Assembly: GCA_964481485.1 (NCBI GenBank)
Contig: CAYZVM010000041.1
Coordinates: 1-32,757, forward strand
Source: M3007 sp964481485
GTDB taxonomy: Bacteria; Bacteroidota; Bacteroidia; Chitinophagales; Saprospiraceae
DNA: 32,757 bases
Direction of reading: 5' to 3'
Part shown: piece after piece, positions 7,743-15,289 of the stretch
Position numbering within the stretch: position 1 is the stretch's first letter
Layout of the letters: each line of letters begins with the position of its first letter
Notes under the pieces: model-generated
Database searches by the model: none
Seen by the model: only the letters and a program-made list of their open reading frames with translations
Told to the model about the DNA's origin: nothing
Program-made: the position numbers and the translations under genes

Positions 7743-7832
7743 AACCCTACCCCCGACCCCTCCCCCATAGGGAGGGGAGTTCCGCACATGGAACTCTACG
7801 CCTCCCCTCCCTATGGGGGCGGGGGCGGGGTT
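7743..7832. repeat. GC-rich palindromic element, copy 1
   Basis: This 90-bp imperfect palindrome has arms of the type ACCCCCGACCCCTCCCCC and a central GGAGTTCC / GGAACTC hairpin. It fills the gap between the two hydroxylase subunit genes, and its outer base pairs include two bases of the TAA stop codon of the small subunit (7831-7833). A second copy with the same core lies inside lpxB (18213-18322). It may act as an mRNA hairpin that tunes the ratio of the two subunits; this is inference. Confidence 0.8.
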
Positions 7833-8286
7833 ATTTCTTCGCCGCCAATTTCACGGCATCCCGAATGCGGTGGTAAGCCCCGCAGCGACAAAGATTGCCC
7901 GTCATGGCTTGCTCAATTTCTTCATCGTTCGGGTTGGGATTGCGCTGGAGCAGGGCGGCTGCCGACATGATTTGCCCAGCTTGGCAGTAGCCGCATTGCG
8001 GCACATCTACCTCGTCCCAAGCGAGTTGCACCGGGTGGTCGCCTTTTTCGGAAAGCCCTTCGATGGTGATGACACGCGCATTGCCAACGGAAGAGACGGG
8101 TTGGATGCACGAGCGAATCGGGTTGCCGTCGAGGTGGACGGTGCAGGCCCCGCAGGCCGCGATGCCACAGCCGTATTTGGTGCCGAGGAGGCCGAGGTGG
8201 TCGCGCAAAACCCACAGCAGGGGCGTGTCAGGGGTTACGTTGGCGCGGTATTCGCGGCCATTGATGTTGAGTGAGAAAGTCGCCAT
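7831..8286 (-). CDS. 2Fe-2S subunit of the molybdenum hydroxylase (IorA-like)
   Basis: The 151-residue protein has two iron-sulfur domains. The N-terminal plant-ferredoxin-like domain carries C40, C45, C48 and C60 (motif YGCGIAACGACTVH). The C-terminal all-helical domain carries C98, C101, C133 and C135 (CGYC ... NLCRC). This is the standard pattern of electron-transferring small subunits of xanthine dehydrogenase-family enzymes, and the length is typical. I start at the ATG at 8286; a TTG three codons upstream is less likely. It has no signal peptide, so it is probably carried out with the Tat-exported large subunit encoded just downstream. The stop codon abuts a GC-rich palindrome. Confidence 0.9.
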   Translation of the reverse strand: MATFSLNINGREYRANVTPDTPLLWVLRDHLGLLGTKYGCGIAACGACTVHLDGNPIRSCIQPVSSVGNARVITIEGLSEKGDHPVQLAWDEVDVPQCGYCQAGQIMSAAALLQRNPNPNDEEIEQAMTGNLCRCGAYHRIRDAVKLAAKK

Positions 8287-8411
8287 ATTCGACAAAGTTT
8301 TGGATGGGAAAGGTAGGGTTTTTTGGAAAATGAGGCAAACTTGGATTGCTCTTTAACACAGAGTGCTCAGCGTGATGCGCAGCGTATCACAGAGCGTTGA
8401 TTTGCTGGGAT

Positions 8412-9053
8412 TTAATCTCTGTGGCTTCCGAGTTTTCCGCTTTCTTCTCTGTGAAAAAACCTCTTTTTTAACCCCTCAAAATCTGCCCGTGTGTCGGTAT
8501 CTTGCAAAATCGAATCGCTCGAAACGGTGACGCGCACCACGAATTCCCGGTTCGCCTGCACCACCGGTTTGCAACCTTCCGGGTGTTCGAGTGCCAACAT
8601 TTCATTTTTGAAAACGACAGAAAAAATGACGGGATTGCCCGGCGTGTTTTCAAAGACAGGTTGGACGATGACCCGTTGCTCCGTTTTTATTATTTCAAAA
8701 AAAACGTTTGCCAACTGGCCGTAAATGGCCGAATCAATCAGCGGCATATCCGACAGGCAAATCATAAAACCCTGTGTTTCAGGTGACGCGGCTCGAATGC
8801 CCACCTGAATGGAAGTCGTCATGCCAGTCGCGAAATCAGGGTTAAAAACTGCTTTCACCGGGCGATTTTTCAAAATCACTTGAATGCGCTCGGCCTCATG
8901 GCCTGTCACCACGACGACTTCGCCCACGCCCGCCGCAAGAATTTGGTCGAGCGTAGTATCCAACATCGTTTTGTCGCCAAATGGGAGCAAGAGTTTATTT
9001 TCGCCCTCCATTCGCCGCGACATCCCGGCGGCTAATACGATTGCTGTTAGCAT
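8412..9053 (-). CDS. MocA-like molybdenum cofactor cytidylyltransferase
   Basis: The 213-residue MobA-like NTP transferase has the nucleotide-binding signature LAAGMSRRM at residues 7-15, and later LSDMPLI, the aspartate-containing metal site of this fold. Enzymes of this type transfer CMP (MocA) or GMP (MobA) to molybdopterin. Next to a xanthine dehydrogenase-family hydroxylase, which uses the cytosine form, the MocA role is the better guess. It is the first gene of a minus-strand group of three, 125 bases upstream of the small-subunit gene. An XdhC-type maturation or chaperone gene, common in such operons, is not seen in the window. Confidence 0.8.
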   Translation of the reverse strand: MLTAIVLAAGMSRRMEGENKLLLPFGDKTMLDTTLDQILAAGVGEVVVVTGHEAERIQVILKNRPVKAVFNPDFATGMTTSIQVGIRAASPETQGFMICLSDMPLIDSAIYGQLANVFFEIIKTEQRVIVQPVFENTPGNPVIFSVVFKNEMLALEHPEGCKPVVQANREFVVRVTVSSDSILQDTDTRADFEGLKKRFFHREESGKLGSHRD

Positions 9054-9065
9054 TTTGAAGCATTT

Positions 9066-9098
9066 AGACCTATAAGGTTTGCCAAACCTTACAGGTCT
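9066..9098. repeat. Compact 33-bp palindrome with one-base centre
   Basis: AGACCTATAAGGTTTG, then C, then CAAACCTTACAGGTCT: the arms match at 15 of 16 positions. It lies between divergent genes (mocA-like, starting at 9053 on the minus strand, and ridA-like, starting at 9123 on the plus strand), so it is not placed as a terminator for either. The one-base centre between TTG and CAA is shared with the hairpin at 9587-9615. Confidence 0.75.
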
Positions 9099-9122
9099 TG
9101 CGAACGATAAAAATCAATAAAA

Positions 9123-9581
9123 ATGATAGAAGAAAAACTCGCCGAACTCGGTTTGTCGCTTCCCACACTTCCGGCCTCCAAAGGTATTTACAAAAGTTGC
9201 CTCGAAGTTGGAAACCTGCTTTATCTCTCTGGTCACGTTTCGGTCAATACCAACGGCTCGTTCATCACGGGCAAATTGGGGAAAGATTTGGACGAAACAC
9301 AAGGCCAAATCGCGGCACGGCAGTGCGGCCTCGCCATACTCACGTCCATAAAAAAACACCTCGGCGACTTGGACAAAGTGAAGCGCGTCGTAAAAATCCT
9401 CGGTATGGTGAACGCCACGCCCGACTACGAAAAACACCCCGTCGTCATCAACGGTTGCAGCGAATTGTTCGTGCAACTTTGGGGCGAAGACCACGGAAAA
9501 GGCGTGCGCAGCGCCGTCGGCATGGGGTCGCTGCCCGGCAATGTGGCGGTGGAAATCGAGGCAATTTTTGAACTTTACTGA
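9123..9581 (+). CDS. RidA-family protein (YjgF/YER057c/UK114)
   Basis: The 152-residue protein belongs to the slightly long branch of the RidA fold, seen in the N-terminal YLSGHVSVN segment and the C-terminal GVRSAVGMGSLPGNVAVEIE segment, which carries the conserved arginine and glutamate of the trimer-interface active site. RidA proteins hydrolyse reactive enamine/imine intermediates such as 2-aminoacrylate released by PLP enzymes acting on serine or threonine. A PLP enzyme of that kind follows 49 bases downstream, so a role in detoxifying its intermediate is plausible. It is cytosolic, with no signal peptide. Confidence 0.88.
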   Translation: MIEEKLAELGLSLPTLPASKGIYKSCLEVGNLLYLSGHVSVNTNGSFITGKLGKDLDETQGQIAARQCGLAILTSIKKHLGDLDKVKRVVKILGMVNATPDYEKHPVVINGCSELFVQLWGEDHGKGVRSAVGMGSLPGNVAVEIEAIFELY

Positions 9582-9586
9582 CCGAA

Positions 9587-9622
9587 CTTTCCGAAAGTTG
9601 CCAACTTTCGGAAAGCTTTTTT
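9587..9622 (+). terminator. Hairpin with T-run after the ridA-like gene
   Basis: CTTTCCGAAAGTTG pairs perfectly with CAACTTTCGGAAAG (14 bp, one-base centre) and is followed by CTTTTTTC, a form expected of an intrinsic terminator. It lies between the ridA-like stop (9581) and the next start (9631), so it may attenuate rather than end transcription of a functionally linked pair. A close relative of this hairpin occurs at 12700-12732 without a T-run, so it may also be a repeat element. Confidence 0.55.
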
Positions 9623-9630
9623 CTATAAAC

Positions 9631-10746
9631 ATGGAAACAACAAACTGGTACCGCATCTCCGACATTGAACTATTGGACTCGCCCGCCCTCGTCGTTTTCC
9701 CCCAATGGGTGCGAGCGAACATCCAAACCGCCATCCGAATGGTCGGCGACACAGCGCGTTTGCGCCCACACGTCAAGACCCACAAATCTCCCGACGCGGC
9801 GCGGCTGATGATGGAGGCGGGCATTCAAAAATTCAAATGCGCCACCATCGCCGAAGCCGAAATGCTGGGAATCTGTGGCGCAAAAGACGTTTTGCTCGCT
9901 TATCAGCCGCTCGGCCCAAAGTTGAGAAGATTTGTAGAACTCATCAAAAAATACCCCGCTACGAAATATTCATGTCTCGTTGACAGCCTCGCGGCCGCGA
10001 CCGAACAATCAGTGGTTTTTGCTGAAAATGAATTGGTTGTGCCGGTTTTTATTGACCTGAATATCGGCATGAACCGCACAGGCATTGCGGGCGAGGCGGC
10101 GGCGATTCACCTCTACATGGCTTGTTCGGCTTTGCCGGGCATTGAGCCGGTGGGTTTGCAGGCCTACGACGGCCATATTCGCCAGACGGATTTTGCCGCC
10201 CGCACTGCCGCTTGCGACGAGGCGTTTTCTGTTGTTGAAAAAATAAAATCCGAACTCGAAAAAACGGATTTGCCCGCGCCAATCATCATTGCCGGAGGCT
10301 CGCCGACGTTCCCCATCCACGCCAATCGCCCAAATGTGGAATGCAGCCCCGGCACCTTCATTTATTGGGACAAAGGTTACGCCAACGCTTGCCCGGAACA
10401 AGATTTTCTGCCCGCTGCCGTGCTCGTCACGCGCATCATTTCTTTGCCGGAGAAAAATCGCGTTTGCACCGACCTCGGCCACAAGTCGGTCGCGGCTGAA
10501 AATGAACTTAGCAAAAGAGTTTTCTTCCTGAACGCCAATGACTTAACAACCGTCGGACAAAGTGAGGAACACCTCGTTTTGGAAGCGCCGGAAGACCATA
10601 GCCACCAAATCGGTGACGTTTTGTATGCTTTGCCATACCACATTTGCCCCACCGTCGCTTTGTACGAAAAGGTGTTTACGGCGGAAAACGGCAGGCTGGC
10701 GGGCGAGTGGAAAAATGTGGCAAGAGACAGGCGGATATCTGTTTAA
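9631..10746 (+). CDS. D-threonine aldolase / D-serine dehydratase-like PLP enzyme
   Basis: The 371-residue enzyme starts at the ATG at 9631; an upstream extension would run through the hairpin and into the ridA-like gene. It has the fold-type III alanine-racemase-like pattern: RPHVKTHK, in which K49 should bind pyridoxal phosphate, and near the C-terminus YHICPTVALY with H337 and C339 as the expected metal ligands. In this family a His-x-Cys pair is associated with zinc-dependent D-serine dehydratases, and His-x-Asp with D-threonine aldolases, so dehydratase activity deserves weight although databases usually name the family D-TA. It is cytosolic. Its neighbours are RidA upstream and a dipeptidase downstream. 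Confidence 0.85.
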   Translation: METTNWYRISDIELLDSPALVVFPQWVRANIQTAIRMVGDTARLRPHVKTHKSPDAARLMMEAGIQKFKCATIAEAEMLGICGAKDVLLAYQPLGPKLRRFVELIKKYPATKYSCLVDSLAAATEQSVVFAENELVVPVFIDLNIGMNRTGIAGEAAAIHLYMACSALPGIEPVGLQAYDGHIRQTDFAARTAACDEAFSVVEKIKSELEKTDLPAPIIIAGGSPTFPIHANRPNVECSPGTFIYWDKGYANACPEQDFLPAAVLVTRIISLPEKNRVCTDLGHKSVAAENELSKRVFFLNANDLTTVGQSEEHLVLEAPEDHSHQIGDVLYALPYHICPTVALYEKVFTAENGRLAGEWKNVARDRRISV

Positions 10747-10831
10747 TTTGACAGGATTGACAGGGTTTTCAGGATTCTATTGCTTTATTTCCTCTTAAAA
10801 AATTCCTGCAAATCATGTGAATCCTGTCAAA
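10747..10831. repeat. Intergenic inverted repeat TTTGACAGGATT
   Basis: TTTGACAGGATT at 10747-10758 is the exact reverse complement of AATCCTGTCAAA at 10820-10831, and the inside holds further partial copies (GACAGGG, TCAGGATT, CCTG). It fills most of the gap between the PLP enzyme and the dipeptidase, starting right after the former's stop codon. It may fold in the mRNA; its function is unknown. Confidence 0.6.
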
Positions 10832-10846
10832 ACCCAATCTTGTAAA

Positions 10847-11917
10847 ATGCTCACCATAGACGCCCACCTCGACCTTTCTATGAACGCCATGGAGTGGAAC
10901 CGCGACTTGCGGCAGCCCATTTCGGCCATTCGCGCACGGGAAAAAGGCATGACCGACAAACCCGACCGGGGCAACGCGACCGTTTCTTTCGAGGAATTGC
11001 GAAAAGGAAATATCGGCCTCGTCGTCGCCACGCAGATTGCCCGGTATGTCGCGCCGGAAAATCCATTGCCCGGTTGGCACTCGCCCGAACAGGCTTGGTC
11101 GCACACGCAAGCGCAACGTGCTTGGTACCGCGAAATGGAGGAGCAGGGAGAACTTTTTTTAGTCAAAGATTTGCCTTCGCTGGACACGCATTTGGCGAAT
11201 TGGAACGACGAAAAAACTCCCGCAAAAAAACCTATCGGCTTCATCCTCAGTCTCGAAGGCGCGGACTCGCTCGTGACTTTGCAGCACCTCGAACGCGCTT
11301 ACGAATACGGCCTTCGAGCCGTCGGGCCGGCGCATTACGGGCCGGGACGTTACGCCAACGGCACCGACGCGACGGGCGAAATGGGCGCCAACGGCCTCGC
11401 TTTGCTGAAAGAAATGGGGCGGCTCGGCCTCATCCTCGACGCCACGCATTTGTGCGACGATGCCTTTTGGCAGGCAATGCGACACTTTAACGGAAATGTG
11501 TGGGCGAGCCACCAAAACTGCCGCAGCCTCGTGCCGCACAACCGCCAATTCAGCGACGAACAACTCAGGGTTTTGATTGAAAGAGAAGCAGTTGTCGGCA
11601 TGGCGCTCGATGCTTGGATGATTGTGCCCGGCTGGGCGCGCGGCCAATCTACACCCCGCACGATGGGTTGCAATTTGGAAAAAGCGCTCGACCACCTCGA
11701 CCATATATGCCAACTCGCGGGAAACACTTTGCACGTCGGCATCGGTTCGGATTTGGACGGGGCGTTCGGCACAGAGCAATGTCCTTATGACGTGGAAACT
11801 ATCGCCGATTTGCAAAAAATATCCGATTTGCTGCGCAAACGCGGTTTTTCAGAAACCGATGTCGAAAACGTGATGCACGGAAACTGGCTGCGGTTTTTGA
11901 AGCGAGTTTGGCAATAA
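10847..11917 (+). CDS. Membrane dipeptidase-type peptidase M19
   Basis: The 356-residue protein starts at the ATG at 10847, giving MLTIDAHLDLS with the zinc-binding pair H7 and D9. Further family marks are SLEGADS (metal-bridging glutamate), ATHLCDD and WASHQNCRSL (histidine ligands), and GSDLDGAFG near the C-terminus. M19 enzymes cleave dipeptides, often accepting a D-residue at the C-terminal side, with a di-zinc centre in an amidohydrolase barrel. No signal peptide is present, so the protein is cytosolic despite the family name. It follows a D-amino-acid-type PLP enzyme and precedes an SDR, fitting a small pathway that breaks down dipeptides containing D-amino acids (inference). Confidence 0.88.
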   Translation: MLTIDAHLDLSMNAMEWNRDLRQPISAIRAREKGMTDKPDRGNATVSFEELRKGNIGLVVATQIARYVAPENPLPGWHSPEQAWSHTQAQRAWYREMEEQGELFLVKDLPSLDTHLANWNDEKTPAKKPIGFILSLEGADSLVTLQHLERAYEYGLRAVGPAHYGPGRYANGTDATGEMGANGLALLKEMGRLGLILDATHLCDDAFWQAMRHFNGNVWASHQNCRSLVPHNRQFSDEQLRVLIEREAVVGMALDAWMIVPGWARGQSTPRTMGCNLEKALDHLDHICQLAGNTLHVGIGSDLDGAFGTEQCPYDVETIADLQKISDLLRKRGFSETDVENVMHGNWLRFLKRVWQ

Positions 11918-11928
11918 ATTTTTCAAAA

Positions 11929-12666
11929 ATGACAAAAGTTATCCTTGTCACAGGCGGGAGCAATGGCATCGGTGCGGCTACGGCTCGGCTGGCCGCTCAG
12001 CATGGCTATTCCGTGTGTATCAATTACTTAACAGCGCAAGAAAAAGCCGAACGACTTGCCGAAGAAATCTCGGCGCAAGGCGGGAGAGCCATTGTTGTAA
12101 AAGCGAATGTTTCGGATGAAGGCGAGGTAAAATCCCTCTTTGAAACCATTGACCGGAAATTAGGTAGGCTTACAGCATTGGTAAACAACGCGGGTATTCT
12201 CGAAAAACAAACCACCATAGAGAACTTGACAGCGGAGCAGCTGACTCGAATTTTTGCCGTCAATGTCACAGGGAGTTTTTTATGTGCCAGAGAGGCTATC
12301 CGGCGGATGTCTGTCCAACATGGTGGCCTCGGTGGGGCGATTGTAAACATTTCTTCCATCGCCGCTAAGGTTGGCACGCCCGCAGCCTATGCTGCATCGA
12401 AAGGGGCTATTGACTCGATGACGCTCGGACTGGCAAAAGAGGTGGCGATGCAAGGCATCCGGGTGAATGCGATTCGACCCGGGTTGATTCTGACCAACAT
12501 CCATGCAAAAAGTGGCGAACCGGGGCGAGTTGAGCGCCTAAAACATTCGGTTCCAATGCAAAGAGGCGGAGAAGCGGCGGAGGTAGCCCAAGCAATTTTG
12601 TGGCTGTTGTCAGAAGAGGCTTCTTACGTTACAGGCGCTATATTGGATGTGAGTGGAGGACGATAA
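11929..12666 (+). CDS. Short-chain dehydrogenase/reductase (FabG-like)
   Basis: The 245-residue classical SDR starts at the ATG at 11929, 11 bases after the dipeptidase stop; the open frame to 11908 would overlap that gene. It has the nucleotide-binding TGGSNGIG at residues 8-15, NNAG in the middle, and a catalytic S142, Y154, K158 arrangement in NISSIAAKVGTPAAYAASK. The C-terminal GAILDVSGGR is typical. It is an NAD(P)-dependent oxidoreductase; the substrate cannot be inferred, and FabG-like acyl reduction is only one option. The tight spacing suggests co-transcription with the dipeptidase. Confidence 0.88.
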   Translation: MTKVILVTGGSNGIGAATARLAAQHGYSVCINYLTAQEKAERLAEEISAQGGRAIVVKANVSDEGEVKSLFETIDRKLGRLTALVNNAGILEKQTTIENLTAEQLTRIFAVNVTGSFLCAREAIRRMSVQHGGLGGAIVNISSIAAKVGTPAAYAASKGAIDSMTLGLAKEVAMQGIRVNAIRPGLILTNIHAKSGEPGRVERLKHSVPMQRGGEAAEVAQAILWLLSEEASYVTGAILDVSGGR

Positions 12667-12699
12667 CCGTTTGGGCTTGTTCCGATTTTAGGCATCGTC

Positions 12700-12732
12700 A
12701 ACTTTCCGAAAGTTTCCATCTTTCGGAAAGTT
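12700..12732. repeat. Hairpin related to the one at 9587
   Basis: AACTTTCCGAAAG pairs perfectly with CTTTCGGAAAGTT across a seven-base loop. It shares the CTTTCCGAAAG arm with the hairpin at 9587-9615. It lies 34 bases after the SDR stop and just before the argS promoter, and could terminate the upstream group although no T-run follows. Confidence 0.65.
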
Positions 12733-12746
12733 AGGCTCGCAACCCC

Positions 12747-12754
12747 TATTTTTG
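12747..12754 (+). promoter_or_regulatory. Candidate -7 box (TATTTTTG) of argS
   Basis: TATTTTTG fits the Bacteroidota -7 consensus TAnnTTTG and lies 25 bases before the argS start. No clear -33 TTG is present at the usual distance, so this is a partial match only. Confidence 0.4.
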
Positions 12755-12778
12755 CGCCTCATTTTTCAGAAAAACAGG

Positions 12779-14632
12779 ATGTCCAACATAGTAGATACCC
12801 TTCAGAACGCTGTCGCACAAGCCGTTGAAAAACTCTACGGCGAAGTCACCGAACCGGCTAAAGTGCAGGTGAACAACACGCCACCCGATTTTACGGGCGA
12901 CTACTCGGTCGTGGTTTTCCCATTTGTCAAAATTGCCAAAAAAGCCCCCGACGCGGCGGCGGCGGAGATTGGCGAGTATTTGCAAAAAAACGTGGCGGAG
13001 GTAAAATCCTTCAATGTCGTCAAAGGCTTTTTGAACCTCGAAATCAGCGACGCGTACTGGCAAAACTTCCTGCAATCGGTGTCGGCAAATCCCGACTTTG
13101 GCCGCCAGCCCCGCAATGGCAGAAAAGTGATGGTGGAATACTCCTCGCCGAACACAAACAAACCTTTGCACCTCGGCCACATTCGCAACATTTTACTCGG
13201 CTGGTCGTGCTCGCGTATTTTGGAAGCCGTTGGTTTTGAAGTGGTTAAAACACAAATCATCAACGACCGAGGCGTGGCGATTTGTAAGAGTATGCTGTCA
13301 TGGGAAAAATGGGGCGAGGGTAAAACGCCCGAAAGCACAGGCACCAAACCCGACCATTTTGTGGGGGATTGGTATGTTTTATTCGAGCAAAAAAGCAAGG
13401 CAGAATACGATGTCTGGCAACAAACCCACGAGGCAAAACGCATTTTTGAAACAAAGAAAAAAGCCAACCAAACAGAGAAAGAGTTTTTTAAGGAATACAA
13501 AAACAAATGGTCGAACGAGCATTCCGTGCTCGGTGCCGAAGTCCGCGAAATGCTCCTGAAATGGGAAGCTCACGACCCTGATACGCTGGCTCTTTGGAAA
13601 AAAATGAACGGCTGGGTCTATCAAGGTTTTGAACAGACTTACAACGATTTAGGTGTTTCGTTCGACAAATTGTACCACGAAAGCGAGACCTATTTGCTCG
13701 GCAAAGACATCGTGGAAGAGGGATTGTCGAAAGGTGTTTTCTTCAAAAAAGACGACGGCTCGGTGTGGGTGGATTTGACCGACGCGGGCTACGACCAAAA
13801 GGTGGTGCTTCGCGCCGACGGCACTTCTGTTTATATCACGCAAGACCTCGGCACGGCGCAAATGCGCCACCAAGAACTGGGCTGCGAGCGTTACGTCTAT
13901 GTCGTGGCCGATGAGCAGAATTACCATTTTCAAGTCCTTTTTGAGATCTTGAAACGCCTCGGCGAGCCTTACGCCGGGGGCCTTCACCACCTCTCTTACG
14001 GGCTCGTGGAATTGCCGACAGGCCGCATGAAAACCCGCGAAGGCACGGTGGTGGACGCCGACGATTTAATTGCCGAAGTCATCCGTTTGGCGAATGAACA
14101 GGCTGGCGAACGCGGCGAAATCGAAGGCATTTCAGCCGCCGACCGACAGGAAAATTTGCGGCGAGTGGGCATGGGCGCGCTCAAGTTTTTCATCGTGAAA
14201 GTCCACCCGAAGAAGAAAATGATTTTCAACCCCGAGGAGTCAGTGGACTTGCAGGGGCAGACGGGGCCGTACATTCAATACAGTTTTGTCCGCATCAACG
14301 GCCTGATGCAACGGGTTGAAAAAGAGAAAGTTGACTTGACGAAAGCGGGAAATTACGCCGACATTCAGCCGCAGGAAAAGGAGCTTTTGGTCGCTTTACA
14401 CGACTACCCGAATGTGGTAGCGAAAGCCGCCGAGGAGTACGACCCTTCACTCGTCGCGAACTTTTGCTACGACTTGGCGAAGAAGTACCACCGCTTTTGG
14501 CACGACCTTTCTATTTTCAATGCCGACACGGCGGAGGCAAAAGCATTTCGTCTGCAATTGAGCCGCTCTGTGGGGCAGATTTTGAAATCGGGCATGGGTT
14601 TGCTGGGCGTGGAGATGCCGGAACGGATGTGA
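12779..14632 (+). CDS. argS: Arginyl-tRNA synthetase
   Basis: This is a 617-residue class I synthetase. The start at the ATG at 12779 (MSNIVDTL) is preferred to an in-frame TTG upstream. The HIGH signature is HLGH at residues 131-134 in PLHLGHIRN, preceded by EYSSPNTNKPL. The KMSK region appears as GRMKTREGTVVDADDLI, the form normal for many ArgRS enzymes. The N-terminal Add1-type domain and the C-terminal DALR anticodon-binding domain (from about residue 500) are both present. It charges tRNA-Arg in the cytosol. It stands alone, with a candidate promoter close upstream and a hairpin before that. Confidence 0.96.
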   Translation: MSNIVDTLQNAVAQAVEKLYGEVTEPAKVQVNNTPPDFTGDYSVVVFPFVKIAKKAPDAAAAEIGEYLQKNVAEVKSFNVVKGFLNLEISDAYWQNFLQSVSANPDFGRQPRNGRKVMVEYSSPNTNKPLHLGHIRNILLGWSCSRILEAVGFEVVKTQIINDRGVAICKSMLSWEKWGEGKTPESTGTKPDHFVGDWYVLFEQKSKAEYDVWQQTHEAKRIFETKKKANQTEKEFFKEYKNKWSNEHSVLGAEVREMLLKWEAHDPDTLALWKKMNGWVYQGFEQTYNDLGVSFDKLYHESETYLLGKDIVEEGLSKGVFFKKDDGSVWVDLTDAGYDQKVVLRADGTSVYITQDLGTAQMRHQELGCERYVYVVADEQNYHFQVLFEILKRLGEPYAGGLHHLSYGLVELPTGRMKTREGTVVDADDLIAEVIRLANEQAGERGEIEGISAADRQENLRRVGMGALKFFIVKVHPKKKMIFNPEESVDLQGQTGPYIQYSFVRINGLMQRVEKEKVDLTKAGNYADIQPQEKELLVALHDYPNVVAKAAEEYDPSLVANFCYDLAKKYHRFWHDLSIFNADTAEAKAFRLQLSRSVGQILKSGMGLLGVEMPERM

Positions 14633-14652
14633 TTTTCTAACGCTGAGAAAAA

Positions 14653-14684
14653 TTTTGACAAAAAACAAAGTCGTTTTATATTTG
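14653..14684 (+). promoter_or_regulatory. Bacteroidota promoter of the toxin-antitoxin pair
   Basis: TTTTG at 14653-14657 and TATATTTG at 14677-14684 are separated by 19 bases, a textbook match to the Bacteroidota -33/-7 promoter (TTTG, then TAnnTTTG). The predicted start of transcription falls about 20-25 bases before the antitoxin ATG at 14714. Confidence 0.7.
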
Positions 14685-14713
14685 CAATTCATATTGCTAA
14701 AACATCATTACGA

Positions 14714-14959
14714 ATGAAAAATACTGCGTCCTATACCAGCACTTTGCCTTCCGATTTGATGCTGCAACTCAACGAGTTTTCGGAAAGATTAAAAATCCCG
14801 AAAAACAAACTGATTGAAACGTCATTAAAGAGATACTTTGAAGAATTGAAACGAAGGGAATTTTCCGAAGGATTCAAGCGTGCTGCACAAGACCCGGAAA
14901 TGCAGAAAATGGCCGAAGAAGGGCTGACTGATTACGTCAAAATGCTGGGCAAACTATGA
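14714..14959 (+). CDS. Ribbon-helix-helix antitoxin (MazE-like partner)
   Basis: The 81-residue protein begins with SYTSTLPSDLMLQLNEFSERLKIPKNKLIETSLKRYFEEL, a pattern of one short beta strand and two helices typical of RHH/CopG DNA-binding domains. The charged C-terminal tail would wrap the toxin. Its last four bases (ATGA) overlap the start of the mazF-like gene, the usual coupling in toxin-antitoxin operons. RHH antitoxins usually repress their own promoter, here the one at 14653-14684. The identification leans on context as well as the fold pattern. Confidence 0.8.
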   Translation: MKNTASYTSTLPSDLMLQLNEFSERLKIPKNKLIETSLKRYFEELKRREFSEGFKRAAQDPEMQKMAEEGLTDYVKMLGKL

Positions 14960-15288
14960 AACAGCGAGATATTTGGCAAATTGATTTCAACCCGGTCAAA
15001 GGCAGCGAGCAGCGAGGTGTCCGCCCCGGCGTAGTCATCAGTGGCAATTCCATGAACGACCATTTGGGCATTGCCATCGTTTGCCCGCTTTCCTCCAAAA
15101 TCAAGTCCTTTCCCGGGTGTTCGATACTAACTCCTAATGCTCAAAACTGCTTAGGATTGGATTCCGAAGTGCTTGTTTTTCAAATAAGAACAGTGAGCAA
15201 AGAACGGTTTGTCAAGAAGTTGGGTGAAATCACCAACAAAGAATTGACCGATATAAAGCAGGGCTTGGAGGACATACTCACCTATTAA
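14956..15288 (+). CDS. MazF/PemK-family endoribonuclease toxin
   Basis: The 110-residue protein starts with RDIWQIDFNPVKGSEQRGVR and continues PGVVIS, the SH3-like MazF/PemK core with the catalytic arginine region, followed later by LDSEVLVFQIRTVSKERF. MazF toxins cut mRNA at short sequence motifs and stop growth when the antitoxin is degraded. The start overlaps the antitoxin stop by four bases. The gene ends one base before the stop of the convergent outer-membrane protein gene, so the two transcripts must overlap at their 3' ends. Confidence 0.92.
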   Translation: MKQRDIWQIDFNPVKGSEQRGVRPGVVISGNSMNDHLGIAIVCPLSSKIKSFPGCSILTPNAQNCLGLDSEVLVFQIRTVSKERFVKKLGEITNKELTDIKQGLEDILTY

Positions 15289-15289
15289 T

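Noticed and set aside
7700..7787. N-terminal extension of the hydroxylase large subunit frame.
   Set aside because: The extra codons read through the GC-rich palindrome and would place the Tat signal 29 residues too far inside; the ATG at 7700 is the natural start.
9631..10746. Alanine racemase identity for the PLP enzyme.
   Set aside because: The late YHICPTV metal pair is the mark of the D-threonine aldolase/D-serine dehydratase family and is not found in alanine racemases.
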